From assembly GCF_000964465.1 (NCBI RefSeq), contig NZ_BANH01000005.1, positions 153,603 to 217,602 of the forward strand: a stretch of 64,000 nucleotides of DNA. Reading direction: 5' to 3'. Made by a program: the position numbers and the translations under genes. The stretch comes from Gluconobacter thailandicus F149-1 = NBRC 100600 (GTDB lineage: Bacteria; Pseudomonadota; Alphaproteobacteria; Acetobacterales; Acetobacteraceae). Numbering within the stretch: position 1 is the stretch's first letter; each line of letters begins with the position of its first letter. Positions 29,133 to 37,718 of the stretch are shown here, piece after piece. The notes under the pieces are model-generated. The model saw only the letters and a program-made list of their open reading frames with translations. It made no database searches and was not told the DNA's origin.

Positions 29133-31610
29133 GTGTCTGTACGCTTTTCCTCCCGGCATATCGTGCTTCTGGGTACCACTCTTCTTGGCTCCTCCCTCAT
29201 CATGCCGGTTACAGGATTTTGTGCAGCTCCTACTGCAAAAGCCGAAACCACCCATAAGAAAGCAAAGAGCCGCACGTCAGTTGCGCCAGCACCTGCAAAG
29301 GATGTTTCCGGCGGCAATGAATCCGTGATCGTCACAGGCACCCGGGAATTTGGAAAAAAGGCCCGCGACTCGATTTCCCCGATCGACGTCGTCTCCAACC
29401 GGCAGATCGCATCCACCGGTCAGCCAACCCTCCGTGACGCCCTCTCCCTGCTGCTGCCCTCTTTGACAGTCCCAACTGCTGGCTTCGACGCAGGCGCACT
29501 CACGGATACGATCGCCCTGCGAGGCCTGAACCCAAACGAGACCCTTGTGCTTGTTGATGGCAAACGCCGCCACACGACAGCCAACATCTATGCCGATCCT
29601 GGCCCGTCACAGGGTGCAACGCCAGTTGATATCGACATGCTCCCCATGTCCATGATCGACCATATCGAAGTCCTGCGCGATGGCGCCTCTGCCCAGTATG
29701 GTTCTGACGCGATTGCCGGCGTGGTGAACATCATCACCAAAAAGCAGGACCACGGCCTGAACATGCGCTCCAATACGGGTATTACCAGCGAAGGGGATGG
29801 CTTCCAGCAGGGCGTCTATCTGGATGGCGGTTTCAATCTTCATAACCGCGGTTATGTCCATATCGGCGGCGATTTCGTGCATCAGGACCATGCGTTCCGG
29901 TCCGGGAAAGATAACCGCACGAACCAGTATACCAATCAGGTCCTGAGCCAGCCTGAACAGACCCGTGAAAGCGTAGCGGTCACCGCCGGTTACGACATCA
30001 CTGAGAATGTCCAGGCCTACGCAAGCGCGACCTACGCCCATCGCCACGCAGAGTCTTATCAGAATTATCGCCTGCCCTCGACCTTGAGGAGTTATCCAGG
30101 ATACGCCGCAAAATACCCTTACGGCTATTCACCGATCCTGGGGCTGGAAGAAAACGATTACGAGCTGACGGCTGGTTTCAAAGGCATGCTTGCAGGCTGG
30201 CACTGGGACCTGTCCACAGTTTATGGCCGCGATTTTGACCGGTTTGACGCCCTCAGCACGATCAACAGCGCCGTCTATACGGCCTCAGGTCGCACGCCGA
30301 CGAACTTCTACAATGCACAGGGGTATAACAACTCCCAGTGGACGAGCAGTTTCGATCTTTCCCGGAAGTTCAACTTCTCGTTCTGGCCACACAGCATCAA
30401 CGTGGCTGGCGGTGCAGCCTACCGTTATGAGTCCTATTCCATGGGGACAGGCTCAGCAGACAGCACGGCCGGCAGCGGCGCTGACGGTATTCCCGGAACT
30501 ACCCAATACAACGCAGGCAACTGGTCTCGTGATGTTGCATCCGGGTACATCGACATTGCAACGCATCTGATGAAGAACTGGCAGGTCGATCTGGCCGGAC
30601 GCATCGAGCATTATACGGATGTCGGCAATGCCAAGACGGGGAAGATCGCCACACGCTACGACTTCAGCCCACGCTTTGCCGTCCGTGGAACGTTCAGCAG
30701 TGGCTTCCATGCCCCGACACTGGCCCAGCAGCATTACTCCGCGCTCGCTGTCTCCCCGACTGCCGCGCGCGGCCTGATTGCAGCCAACTCTCCGGGCGCG
30801 TTGGCCAACGGTGCATCCCAGATGAAGCCCGAGCAAGCCACAAGCGTCGAGGGCGGCATCGTCGTCGAACCCATTCGCAAGCTACATGTGACCGTAGACG
30901 CCTATCAGATTGACCTCCGCGACCGCATCCAGCCAGGTGGAACGATTTACGGCTCAGACGCTTACAGCGCCCTTGCCATGAACAACTTCCCTCTTCCAGA
31001 AGGCTCCAAGAACTGGGGAGCCGGTCAGCTTTCCACATACTGGTTCGCCAACGTGGCCACGACCCGCACGCAAGGTCTGGATATCAATGCGACTTACCCA
31101 AGCGAGTTTGGCCGCTTCGGTCATGTGGACTGGGACGTGGCCATCAACCTGAACCGGACGCGCCTGCGTCATCAGGGCACCACAACCACCGGTGCAAACC
31201 TGCTGACAATCCCAACACTCGCCTACCTGACGACCGCTTATCCGCGCTCCAAAATCATCTTCGGTGGCCGCTGGCATTCTCCCAACAACACATGGGCAGT
31301 GGCAGTACACGAAATCCGGTATGGCCAGACAACGTCGAACCTGACCTACTACACAGGCCCCAATGCGTTCTCGACGACGAATTACCTCGAGTTCCAGAAC
31401 GCTCCAAAATGGACGACCAACGCGTCTGTCACCTACAACATCAACCCGCATTGGAGCGCGACGATTGGTGGCAACAATATCTTCGCCGCCTATCCGTCCA
31501 CGGTGCCTAAAGCAAACCGTTATCTGGGCGCTCCCAAGTACTACATGAGCACCAACCAGCTCGGTATTGCGGGCGGCTACTACTACCTGGATGTCTCAGC
31601 CCGCTTCTGA
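29133..31610 (+). CDS. TonB-dependent outer membrane receptor
   Basis: An 825-residue TonB-dependent receptor. A signal sequence ends near residue 30, followed by a linker and a TonB box-like stretch (ESVIVTGTRE), the plug domain (about residues 80-190, with LRDGASAQYGSDAIAGVVNI) and a beta-barrel ending in the terminal Phe of LDVSARF. Ligands of such receptors are siderophores, vitamins or sugars; none can be inferred here, and no transport genes are adjacent. The start is GTG 29133 with a weak ribosome binding site, so it is less certain than the rest. Confidence 0.93.
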   Translation: MSVRFSSRHIVLLGTTLLGSSLIMPVTGFCAAPTAKAETTHKKAKSRTSVAPAPAKDVSGGNESVIVTGTREFGKKARDSISPIDVVSNRQIASTGQPTLRDALSLLLPSLTVPTAGFDAGALTDTIALRGLNPNETLVLVDGKRRHTTANIYADPGPSQGATPVDIDMLPMSMIDHIEVLRDGASAQYGSDAIAGVVNIITKKQDHGLNMRSNTGITSEGDGFQQGVYLDGGFNLHNRGYVHIGGDFVHQDHAFRSGKDNRTNQYTNQVLSQPEQTRESVAVTAGYDITENVQAYASATYAHRHAESYQNYRLPSTLRSYPGYAAKYPYGYSPILGLEENDYELTAGFKGMLAGWHWDLSTVYGRDFDRFDALSTINSAVYTASGRTPTNFYNAQGYNNSQWTSSFDLSRKFNFSFWPHSINVAGGAAYRYESYSMGTGSADSTAGSGADGIPGTTQYNAGNWSRDVASGYIDIATHLMKNWQVDLAGRIEHYTDVGNAKTGKIATRYDFSPRFAVRGTFSSGFHAPTLAQQHYSALAVSPTAARGLIAANSPGALANGASQMKPEQATSVEGGIVVEPIRKLHVTVDAYQIDLRDRIQPGGTIYGSDAYSALAMNNFPLPEGSKNWGAGQLSTYWFANVATTRTQGLDINATYPSEFGRFGHVDWDVAINLNRTRLRHQGTTTTGANLLTIPTLAYLTTAYPRSKIIFGGRWHSPNNTWAVAVHEIRYGQTTSNLTYYTGPNAFSTTNYLEFQNAPKWTTNASVTYNINPHWSATIGGNNIFAAYPSTVPKANRYLGAPKYYMSTNQLGIAGGYYYLDVSARF

Positions 31611-31620
31611 GACAGAACCA

Positions 31621-31652
31621 AACCGGCGGCGGCTTCTCCGCCGGTTTTTTAT
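31621..31652 (+). terminator. Rho-independent terminator after the TonB receptor
   Basis: AACCGGCGG and CCGCCGGTT (31621-31629, 31638-31646) form a strong stem followed by a TTTTTT run. It stands 11 nt after the receptor stop. The SDR gene on the opposite strand ends at 31652, so the same hairpin can serve both sides. Confidence 0.88.
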
Positions 31653-32662
31653 CAGCCCGGCACCCCGGTGCCGCCTGTCACACCAAACACCTGCCCTGTT
31701 ATGTAGCTGCCATCCGTGCTGGCAAGCTGAACATAAATGGGCGCAATTTCTGCGGGCTGCCCCGGTCGTTTCATCGGAACTGTAGAGCCGAATTTTTCGA
31801 CCGCAGACATCGGTTGACCGCCGCAGACCTGCAGCGCCGTCCAGAACGGCCCCGGTGCAACCGCGTTGACCCGTATCCCTTTCGGGACAAGTTGCTTGGC
31901 GAGGCTCTTTGTCAGGTTTGCAATGCCAGCCTTGGTAATACTGTAGTCCACGAGAATTTCAGATGGCTCATACGCGTTGGAAGAACTCGTGTTCACGATC
32001 GAACTCCCCGGCGGCATATGTGGAATGGCTGCCTTGATGATCCAGAAGAGGGCATAAAGATTGGTTTTCAGAGTCCAGTCAAAATCTTCGGTCGTCAGAT
32101 CAAGAATACTCTCGTGATAATGCTGTCGACCAGCACAGTTTACGAGACAGTCCAGACCACCCAAACCAGAAACGGCATCGGTTACAAGCTGCTGGCAAAA
32201 GGCCTCGGTGCGAATGTCACCGGGTAACGCCACAGCCTTGCGCCCCTCAGCCTGAATCAGCTGGATGACTTCCCGGGCATCCTCTTCTTCCTGCGGCAAA
32301 TAGGAAATAGCAACGTCAGCACCTTCGCGGGCAAAGGCAATGGCCGTTGCCCGCCCAAGACCTGAGTCGCCACCGGTAATCAGAGCCTTACGCCCCGCCA
32401 TGCGCCCACTGCCACGATAGGTTTTCTCCCCGTGATCCGGGCGCGGCGTCATATGCGAAGCCAGACCTGGCCAAGGCTGAGGTTGTGACCTGAAAGGGCC
32501 GGCCGTATGAAGCTTTCCGGGATCCATCAATGGAACAGCAGCCTTACCCTGCGCAGGCGATGCTTCGGCTTTGGAATGGCCTGCAGACGCCATGGCAGCC
32601 AGACCGACAGCCGCACCTTTCAGAACCTTGCGACGTGCATCGTCGGAGGTTTCTTCACTCAT
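31652..32662 (-). CDS. SDR-family oxidoreductase with a Tat-type N-terminus
   Basis: A 336-residue short-chain dehydrogenase. The first 30 or so residues look like a twin-arginine signal (ARRKVLKGAAVGLAAMASAG). The catalytic domain starts near residue 85 with the NAD(P)-binding ITGGDSGLGRA, followed by NCAG, the catalytic Ser region (VNTSSSNAYE) and the YxxxK motif in DYSITKAG. It resembles the YghA/general stress protein 39 group, which has a long N-terminal extension. The substrate is unknown. A GGAAGGG ribosome binding site precedes the ATG. Confidence 0.9.
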   Translation of the reverse strand: MSEETSDDARRKVLKGAAVGLAAMASAGHSKAEASPAQGKAAVPLMDPGKLHTAGPFRSQPQPWPGLASHMTPRPDHGEKTYRGSGRMAGRKALITGGDSGLGRATAIAFAREGADVAISYLPQEEEDAREVIQLIQAEGRKAVALPGDIRTEAFCQQLVTDAVSGLGGLDCLVNCAGRQHYHESILDLTTEDFDWTLKTNLYALFWIIKAAIPHMPPGSSIVNTSSSNAYEPSEILVDYSITKAGIANLTKSLAKQLVPKGIRVNAVAPGPFWTALQVCGGQPMSAVEKFGSTVPMKRPGQPAEIAPIYVQLASTDGSYITGQVFGVTGGTGVPG

Positions 32663-32746
32663 TGTCAGACCCTTCCCTGTAAAGGTGCTAATTGCCGGCT
32701 AACACCGACACAGCACTCATTTGCGGACATGCAGAGGAAAGACCCC

Positions 32747-32762
32747 AACCCGGAGGCGGGTT
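32747..32762. terminator. Weak hairpin between holA and the SDR gene
   Basis: AACCCG/CGGGTT form a short 6-bp stem downstream of holA on the minus strand. It lacks a long T run. It may end the leuS-lptE-holA message, with the SDR transcribed from its own promoter. Confidence 0.35.
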
Positions 32763-32797
32763 TCAGTAAATTCGAGATATAGTCCCGGAAAGGCGTG

Positions 32798-33799
32798 TTA
32801 GCCCTTCCAGATCCCGCACAGAGAGGCGATATGGCGCCGACAGAGCGCAATATCTGGCGTACCACTCTGTTTGCATGCCAGTTCAAAAGCCTGCGTTTCC
32901 CGCATGGCCCGTGCCAGAGCATCGCTATTCCAACGATCGAGCGCCTGATTGAATGCGGCAGTTCGCTTGAAGAACACAGGTGGCTTGAGCAACTTCATGG
33001 CTTCCGCACGTCCCTGCCCGCTCTTCACGCCCAGTGCGACTTTCTGCAACCGTACCAGAACACCCAATACCGCACGGGCCACAGCAACCGGGTTGGCACC
33101 ATCCGCCAAAGCGCGTTCAAGGGCCTGATCGGCTTCACTCCGATTTCCGGACAGGGCTGCAAACACGGCGTCTTCCAGAGAACTTCCTCCGGCATCGCCC
33201 ACGCAATCCTGAACCGCGTCCAGATCCAGCCGCCCGTTAGCGCCCGCATAGAGAACAAGCTTCTCTATTTCGCCTCGAACTCCACTTCGGTCGGCACCCA
33301 ACCGCCCCATCAGCCAGGTCAAGGCATCGCGATCAATGGACACGCCAGTCTGTGACAACGCGTCAGTGACAGTCTGGGAAAGTGCGCGCCCCTCTTCAGG
33401 GTAGCAGGCAATCGACGCAACATCCTTACGGCTCTCCGCCAGCGCACGAAGCTTGGACCGTGAGGAAAGGCCCGGTGCTTCAATGACGATGAGCGTGTCG
33501 GTCTGCGTCTCCAGTGCTCGCGCCAGAAGCGGAGCCACTGAATCCTGCCCATCCCGCACCCAAACCACACGTCGGCCGCCGATCAGAGAGAGCGCCGTTG
33601 CTTCATCTTCCAGACGGTCCTGAGTGTCCCGGTCAAGTTGCGCCACACGGAAGGGATCGTCCAGTGTTTCTGCAACCTGCCGGACTGACTGCGCAGCACG
33701 TTCGCGAATAAGTCCCGTATCTTCTCCGTAAAGGAGGATCGCACGCCACGTGCCAGCATCGGCCAGGGCGCGCCCGATATTACGGGTCTCGACCTTCAT
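32798..33799 (-). CDS. holA: DNA polymerase III subunit delta
   Basis: HolA (delta) opens the sliding clamp as part of the clamp loader. The product is 333 residues, the normal length. The N-terminal domain includes LLYGEDTGLIRERA and the collar region lies at the C-terminus (PPVFFKR and the conserved arginine-rich tail). The ATG overlaps the lptE stop by one base (TAATG). The order leuS-lptE-holA is conserved in many proteobacteria, supporting both assignments. Confidence 0.93.
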   Translation of the reverse strand: MKVETRNIGRALADAGTWRAILLYGEDTGLIRERAAQSVRQVAETLDDPFRVAQLDRDTQDRLEDEATALSLIGGRRVVWVRDGQDSVAPLLARALETQTDTLIVIEAPGLSSRSKLRALAESRKDVASIACYPEEGRALSQTVTDALSQTGVSIDRDALTWLMGRLGADRSGVRGEIEKLVLYAGANGRLDLDAVQDCVGDAGGSSLEDAVFAALSGNRSEADQALERALADGANPVAVARAVLGVLVRLQKVALGVKSGQGRAEAMKLLKPPVFFKRTAAFNQALDRWNSDALARAMRETQAFELACKQSGTPDIALCRRHIASLCGIWKG

Positions 33800-34455
33800 T
33801 AATTGGATATTGATCCCTGAGAGAGACGTCCGGTTGCCGATGCCGGGAAACCATCTGCCCCGACTCTGTCAGTTGCAGGCCCATTATCAGAAGGCATCCT
33901 GTCGGTATTGATATACCGTGGCAGTTCTGTCTGCTCAGTTTTAGACGGCGTGTTGTGAGACCTGAACCAGATCGCCAGCTGTTCAGTCAAATTCTGCGCC
34001 AGTGTCTGCGCGACACGCCCTCTGACCGTCTCATCGTTCAGGGTCTGGGCGAAGTACTGCTCGAATGTCGTGCCATATCCATCAAGTGTCGTGATATCCC
34101 CCTCCGTCACAAACTGCGGGGACTGGTCCACCGTAAAGAGCTGCCAATGCGCGTTACCCGTTACACGGTTTCGTCCAGACGTATTATCCTGGTGAATATC
34201 AATCGCTTCGGTGTTGGCTCCTGAACTGACTCGCAGCGTATAACGCTGCGGGTTTTCGGGCCCTGCACCGGCCAGATTTTTCTGAAGTGCCAGCCGCAGT
34301 TCCTGACCGTAGCGCCCCGGAATGTTCACCACATAAACCTGAGCCAGTTCTGCGGAAACATCGGTTTTAGGGGAAAGCTTTCCATAAAGGGGTGTGAAGC
34401 CACACCCCCCCAGCATCAGAAAGCCCGCTACTGCCAGAGCACTGCTACGTTTCAC
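33799..34455 (-). CDS. lptE: LPS-assembly lipoprotein LptE
   Basis: LptE plugs LptD and helps insert lipopolysaccharide in the outer membrane. The product is 218 residues with lipobox LGGC (Cys18) and the typical following GFTPLYG motif. The body contains segments such as YVVNIPGRYGQELRLALQ. The C-terminal 50 or so residues are polar and look disordered, giving a longer tail than in E. coli. It begins 2 nt after leuS and is coupled to holA. Confidence 0.92.
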   Translation of the reverse strand: MKRSSALAVAGFLMLGGCGFTPLYGKLSPKTDVSAELAQVYVVNIPGRYGQELRLALQKNLAGAGPENPQRYTLRVSSGANTEAIDIHQDNTSGRNRVTGNAHWQLFTVDQSPQFVTEGDITTLDGYGTTFEQYFAQTLNDETVRGRVAQTLAQNLTEQLAIWFRSHNTPSKTEQTELPRYINTDRMPSDNGPATDRVGADGFPASATGRLSQGSISN

Positions 34456-34457
34456 GA

Positions 34458-37055
34458 TCAGCCTGCCACTACAAAATTGACGATCCGGTTCGGAACGTGG
34501 ATTTCCTTCACGAGACGCTTGCCTTCAAGGGCACGAGCCACGTTCGGTTCAGCTTTTGCTGCGGCAAGAACCTGATCCTTCGGAGCATCTGGCGGCACCT
34601 CGATGGTTCCACGCAGTTTCCCCAGCACCTGAACGCCAATCGTGACGCTCTGAACCGCCAGCCACTCATCCTGAGCCTCTGGCCATGTCCTGTCCACAAC
34701 AAGCTCGCCGCCCGGCTCGAGCACGGCCATCATATCTTCCGCAAGGTGCGGCATCATGGGTGCAATGAGCAGGCAAAGCGCGGATGCGGCTTCACGACGC
34801 GCAGCCGACAACCCTTCCCCGTTTTTGCTCTGCGCTTCCGCCAGAGCAGAGGTTAGTTCATGCAGTCGAGCAACGGCAACATTGGGCGTGAAGGCTTCAA
34901 GAGCGTCCGTAACAGCGGCGATAGTCCGGTGCGTAACACGGCGCAGATCGTCGCCTGCTGAACCATGGACACTTTCGATGGGATCAGCAGCGGCAACAGC
35001 CGACACCAAACGATGGAGACGCTGCCCAAAGCGGGCGGCAGCCGCCACGCCAGAAGCCGTCCATTCCATATCGCGCTCTGGAGGACTGTCCGAGAGCACA
35101 AACCAGCGAGCCGTATCCGCGCCAAACCGCTCAATAATTTCCACAGGGGAAACCGTGTTGCGCTTGGACTTGGACATTTTCTCCGAACGGCCCACCTGAA
35201 CAGGTGTTCCGTTATCCCGACGAACAACCTGCTCGCCACGACGCTCGACCTCTTCCGGATAGAGCCAGCCACTCCCGTCCTTGTAGCTTTCGTGCGTCAC
35301 CATGCCCTGCGTGAACAGGCCATCGAACGGTTCATCAATCCCGAGATGGCCTGTTTCATGCATCGCGCGCGTGAAAAAACGAGCATACAGCAGATGCAGG
35401 ATCGCATGCTCGATACCGCCGATATACTGGTCGACCGGCAGCCAGCCATTGGCAGCTCCCGGCAGCGTCGGCGTCGCGGCATGCGGGCTTGTGAAGCGAG
35501 CGAAATACCAGGAACTATCGACGAACGTATCGAACGTATCGGTCTCGCGGGTCGCAGCAGAGCCACAGTTCGGGCAAGCCACATGCTTCCATGTCGGGTG
35601 ATGGTCCAGCGGATTGCCCGGACGATCAAACGTCACATCTTCCGGAAGGACGACCGGCAGTTGATCATCCGGAACCGGCACCGCACCACAGCTGTCGCAA
35701 TGGATAACCGGGATCGGGCAACCCCAGTACCGCTGACGGGAAATGCCCCAGTCACGCAGGCGCCAGTTCACGACGCCATGTCCGACGCCCATGCCTTCCA
35801 GGCGCTCGATGACCGTCTTCTTGGCAACTGCGACATCGAGGCCGTCAAGGAAGCCAGAGTTGTAGAGCTTCGCGTCTCCGGTCACGGCTTTCTTGCCAAC
35901 CGTGAACGTCTCGGCATCTTCTCCCGCAGGCAGCAGAACCTGCGGAACAGCCAGGTCATACTTGCGGGCGAAATCCAGATCGCGCTGATCGCCACAGGGG
36001 CAACCGAACACCGCGCCTGTTCCGTAATCCATCAGCACGAAATTCGCGATCCAGATCGGTGCGGACTGATCCGGGTTCAGCGGATTGCTGACGCGAAGAC
36101 CTGTATCGAAACCACGCTTTTCAGCAGCTTCGATCACTTCCTCGGAAGTTCCGAGGCGGCGACACTCCTCGATGAACTCTGCCGCAGCCGGGTTGGTTTT
36201 CGCCACCTTGGCAGCCAGCGGATGGTCCGCAGCGATGCCAACGAAGCTCAAACCAAACAGCGTATCCGGACGCGTCGTGAAGACTTCAATGCCGTCCAGA
36301 TCCATGTCGAACCCGGAAGGCGGATTGTGCAGCGCAAAACGCACCCGCGCGCCTTCGGAACGACCGATCCAGCGTTCCTGCATCGTCCGCACGCGCTCAG
36401 GCCAGCGATCAAGCTTCCCCAGACTGTCCAGCAAAGGCTCCGCGAACTTCGTGATTTTCAGGAACCACTGCGAGAGAACCTTCTTCTCGATCAGTGCCCC
36501 TGAACGCCAGCCACGTCCTTCAACAACCTGCTCGTTGGCCAGAACTGTCTGGTCCACCGGGTCCCAGTTGACCGACGAATCACGCCGTTCGACCAGGCCG
36601 CCCGCCAGCATGTCCAGAAACAGCTTCTGCTGCTTGCCGTAGTATTCCGGAAGGCAGGTAGCGATCTCACGATCCCAGTCCAGCGAGAACCCCAGACGCT
36701 GCAACGTTCCGCGCATGGTAGCGATGTTTTCCATCGTCCACTTGCCGGGATGCACACTGCGTTCACGGGCTGCGTTTTCTGCTGGAAGTCCGAACGCGTC
36801 CCATCCCATTGGATGCAGTACGGAGAAGCCACGTGCCCGCTTGTAGCGCGCTACGACGTCTCCAAGTGTGTAGTTTCGTACATGTCCGACATGCAACTGG
36901 CCGGAAGGGTACGGAAACATTTCAAGGACGTAATACTTCGGACGGTCGGCCGGAGGCACATCCGGAACGGCAAAAACGTTCCGCTGCTTCCACTCGGCCT
37001 GCCAGAACGGCTCTCTTGAGTGAAAATCGAAAGCCGGGGTCGTGGAATCGCTCAT
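34458..37055 (-). CDS. leuS: Leucyl-tRNA synthetase
   Basis: A class I synthetase charging tRNA-Leu in the cytoplasm. The 865-residue product has the HIGH-type motif HVGH in [20 protein letters not shown], the CP1 editing domain, a zinc-type CPNCG and the KMSKS loop EKMSKSKRN. The start is taken at ATG 37055 ([11 protein letters not shown]), 7 nt after the DUF3576 gene; the longer in-frame start overlaps that gene. Length and motif order are normal. Confidence 0.96.
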   Translation of the reverse strand: MSDSTTPAFDFHSREPFWQAEWKQRNVFAVPDVPPADRPKYYVLEMFPYPSGQLHVGHVRNYTLGDVVARYKRARGFSVLHPMGWDAFGLPAENAARERSVHPGKWTMENIATMRGTLQRLGFSLDWDREIATCLPEYYGKQQKLFLDMLAGGLVERRDSSVNWDPVDQTVLANEQVVEGRGWRSGALIEKKVLSQWFLKITKFAEPLLDSLGKLDRWPERVRTMQERWIGRSEGARVRFALHNPPSGFDMDLDGIEVFTTRPDTLFGLSFVGIAADHPLAAKVAKTNPAAAEFIEECRRLGTSEEVIEAAEKRGFDTGLRVSNPLNPDQSAPIWIANFVLMDYGTGAVFGCPCGDQRDLDFARKYDLAVPQVLLPAGEDAETFTVGKKAVTGDAKLYNSGFLDGLDVAVAKKTVIERLEGMGVGHGVVNWRLRDWGISRQRYWGCPIPVIHCDSCGAVPVPDDQLPVVLPEDVTFDRPGNPLDHHPTWKHVACPNCGSAATRETDTFDTFVDSSWYFARFTSPHAATPTLPGAANGWLPVDQYIGGIEHAILHLLYARFFTRAMHETGHLGIDEPFDGLFTQGMVTHESYKDGSGWLYPEEVERRGEQVVRRDNGTPVQVGRSEKMSKSKRNTVSPVEIIERFGADTARWFVLSDSPPERDMEWTASGVAAAARFGQRLHRLVSAVAAADPIESVHGSAGDDLRRVTHRTIAAVTDALEAFTPNVAVARLHELTSALAEAQSKNGEGLSAARREAASALCLLIAPMMPHLAEDMMAVLEPGGELVVDRTWPEAQDEWLAVQSVTIGVQVLGKLRGTIEVPPDAPKDQVLAAAKAEPNVARALEGKRLVKEIHVPNRIVNFVVAG

Positions 37056-37062
37056 GTCTAAC

Positions 37063-37581
37063 TCAGTTGCCCCGCTCGCCATTTTCCGCACGAAGCTGGC
37101 GGGCACGGGTCAGGATACGGGTCGTGATGTCGGAAGTCGTTGTGGCGGAGACAGGGGTATCCTGCCACTGGCCATCCTGAAACGTCTGACGGAATACGGA
37201 AACGCGCAGGGCATCAGAACGCATACGACGATCCAGCACATAAGCTGCAATCTTAAAACGCTCATCCTTGCTGGCAGGCGGCTGATACCAATCCGTCAGG
37301 ATCACCCCACCGACGGCATCTGCCGAAGCCAGAGGCATGAAGGACAGGGTGTCAATCGCGCCACGCCACAAATAGGCGTTCACGCCGCCCTTAAGCTGGT
37401 CGGCGCCGCCTTCTGCGCCGCGGTCAACACCGAGAAGATGATTGCGAGGCGCTGTCAGGCTGCTGGGGTCACGCGCACCGCCACAGGCAGCGACGGTTCC
37501 GAGTGCAAGCATGCCGAGGGCAACGCGGACTGCGGAGCGGTGGAAAGAGCGGGAAGCAGTCATCTGTGTACGAGACATCAT
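37063..37581 (-). CDS. DUF3576 lipoprotein
   Basis: A 172-residue exported protein. The N-terminal signal ends in a lipobox-like TVAAC (Cys33). The core, with [26 protein letters not shown] read as two adjoining segments, matches alphaproteobacterial DUF3576 proteins, which are usually located just before leuS; this context supports the call. Start ATG 37581 (two ATG codons in a row) has a GCAGGA site. Function is unknown, presumably in the outer envelope given the lptE neighbour. Confidence 0.87.
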   Translation of the reverse strand: MMSRTQMTASRSFHRSAVRVALGMLALGTVAACGGARDPSSLTAPRNHLLGVDRGAEGGADQLKGGVNAYLWRGAIDTLSFMPLASADAVGGVILTDWYQPPASKDERFKIAAYVLDRRMRSDALRVSVFRQTFQDGQWQDTPVSATTTSDITTRILTRARQLRAENGERGN

Positions 37582-37665
37582 GGTGGTCCTGCGGGCCGGG
37601 CCAGGGCCGTCACGGGCATGGATACAGACTGGCGAAACCTGCATCCGGGCAACATCAATTCCGTG

Positions 37666-37694
37666 TTCATATCGCGCCCGCCGGGCAAGGCCAA
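37666..37694 (-). promoter_or_regulatory. Probable promoter of DUF3576-leuS-lptE-holA
   Basis: TTGGCC (37689-37694) and TATGAA (37666-37671) on the minus strand are separated by 17 nt. The predicted start is about 78 nt before the first gene. The gap between the upstream regulator stop (37719) and this operon is 137 nt and contains no gene. Confidence 0.45.
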
Positions 37695-37718
37695 GCGCCC
37701 TCCCCGTTTATAGATGTC

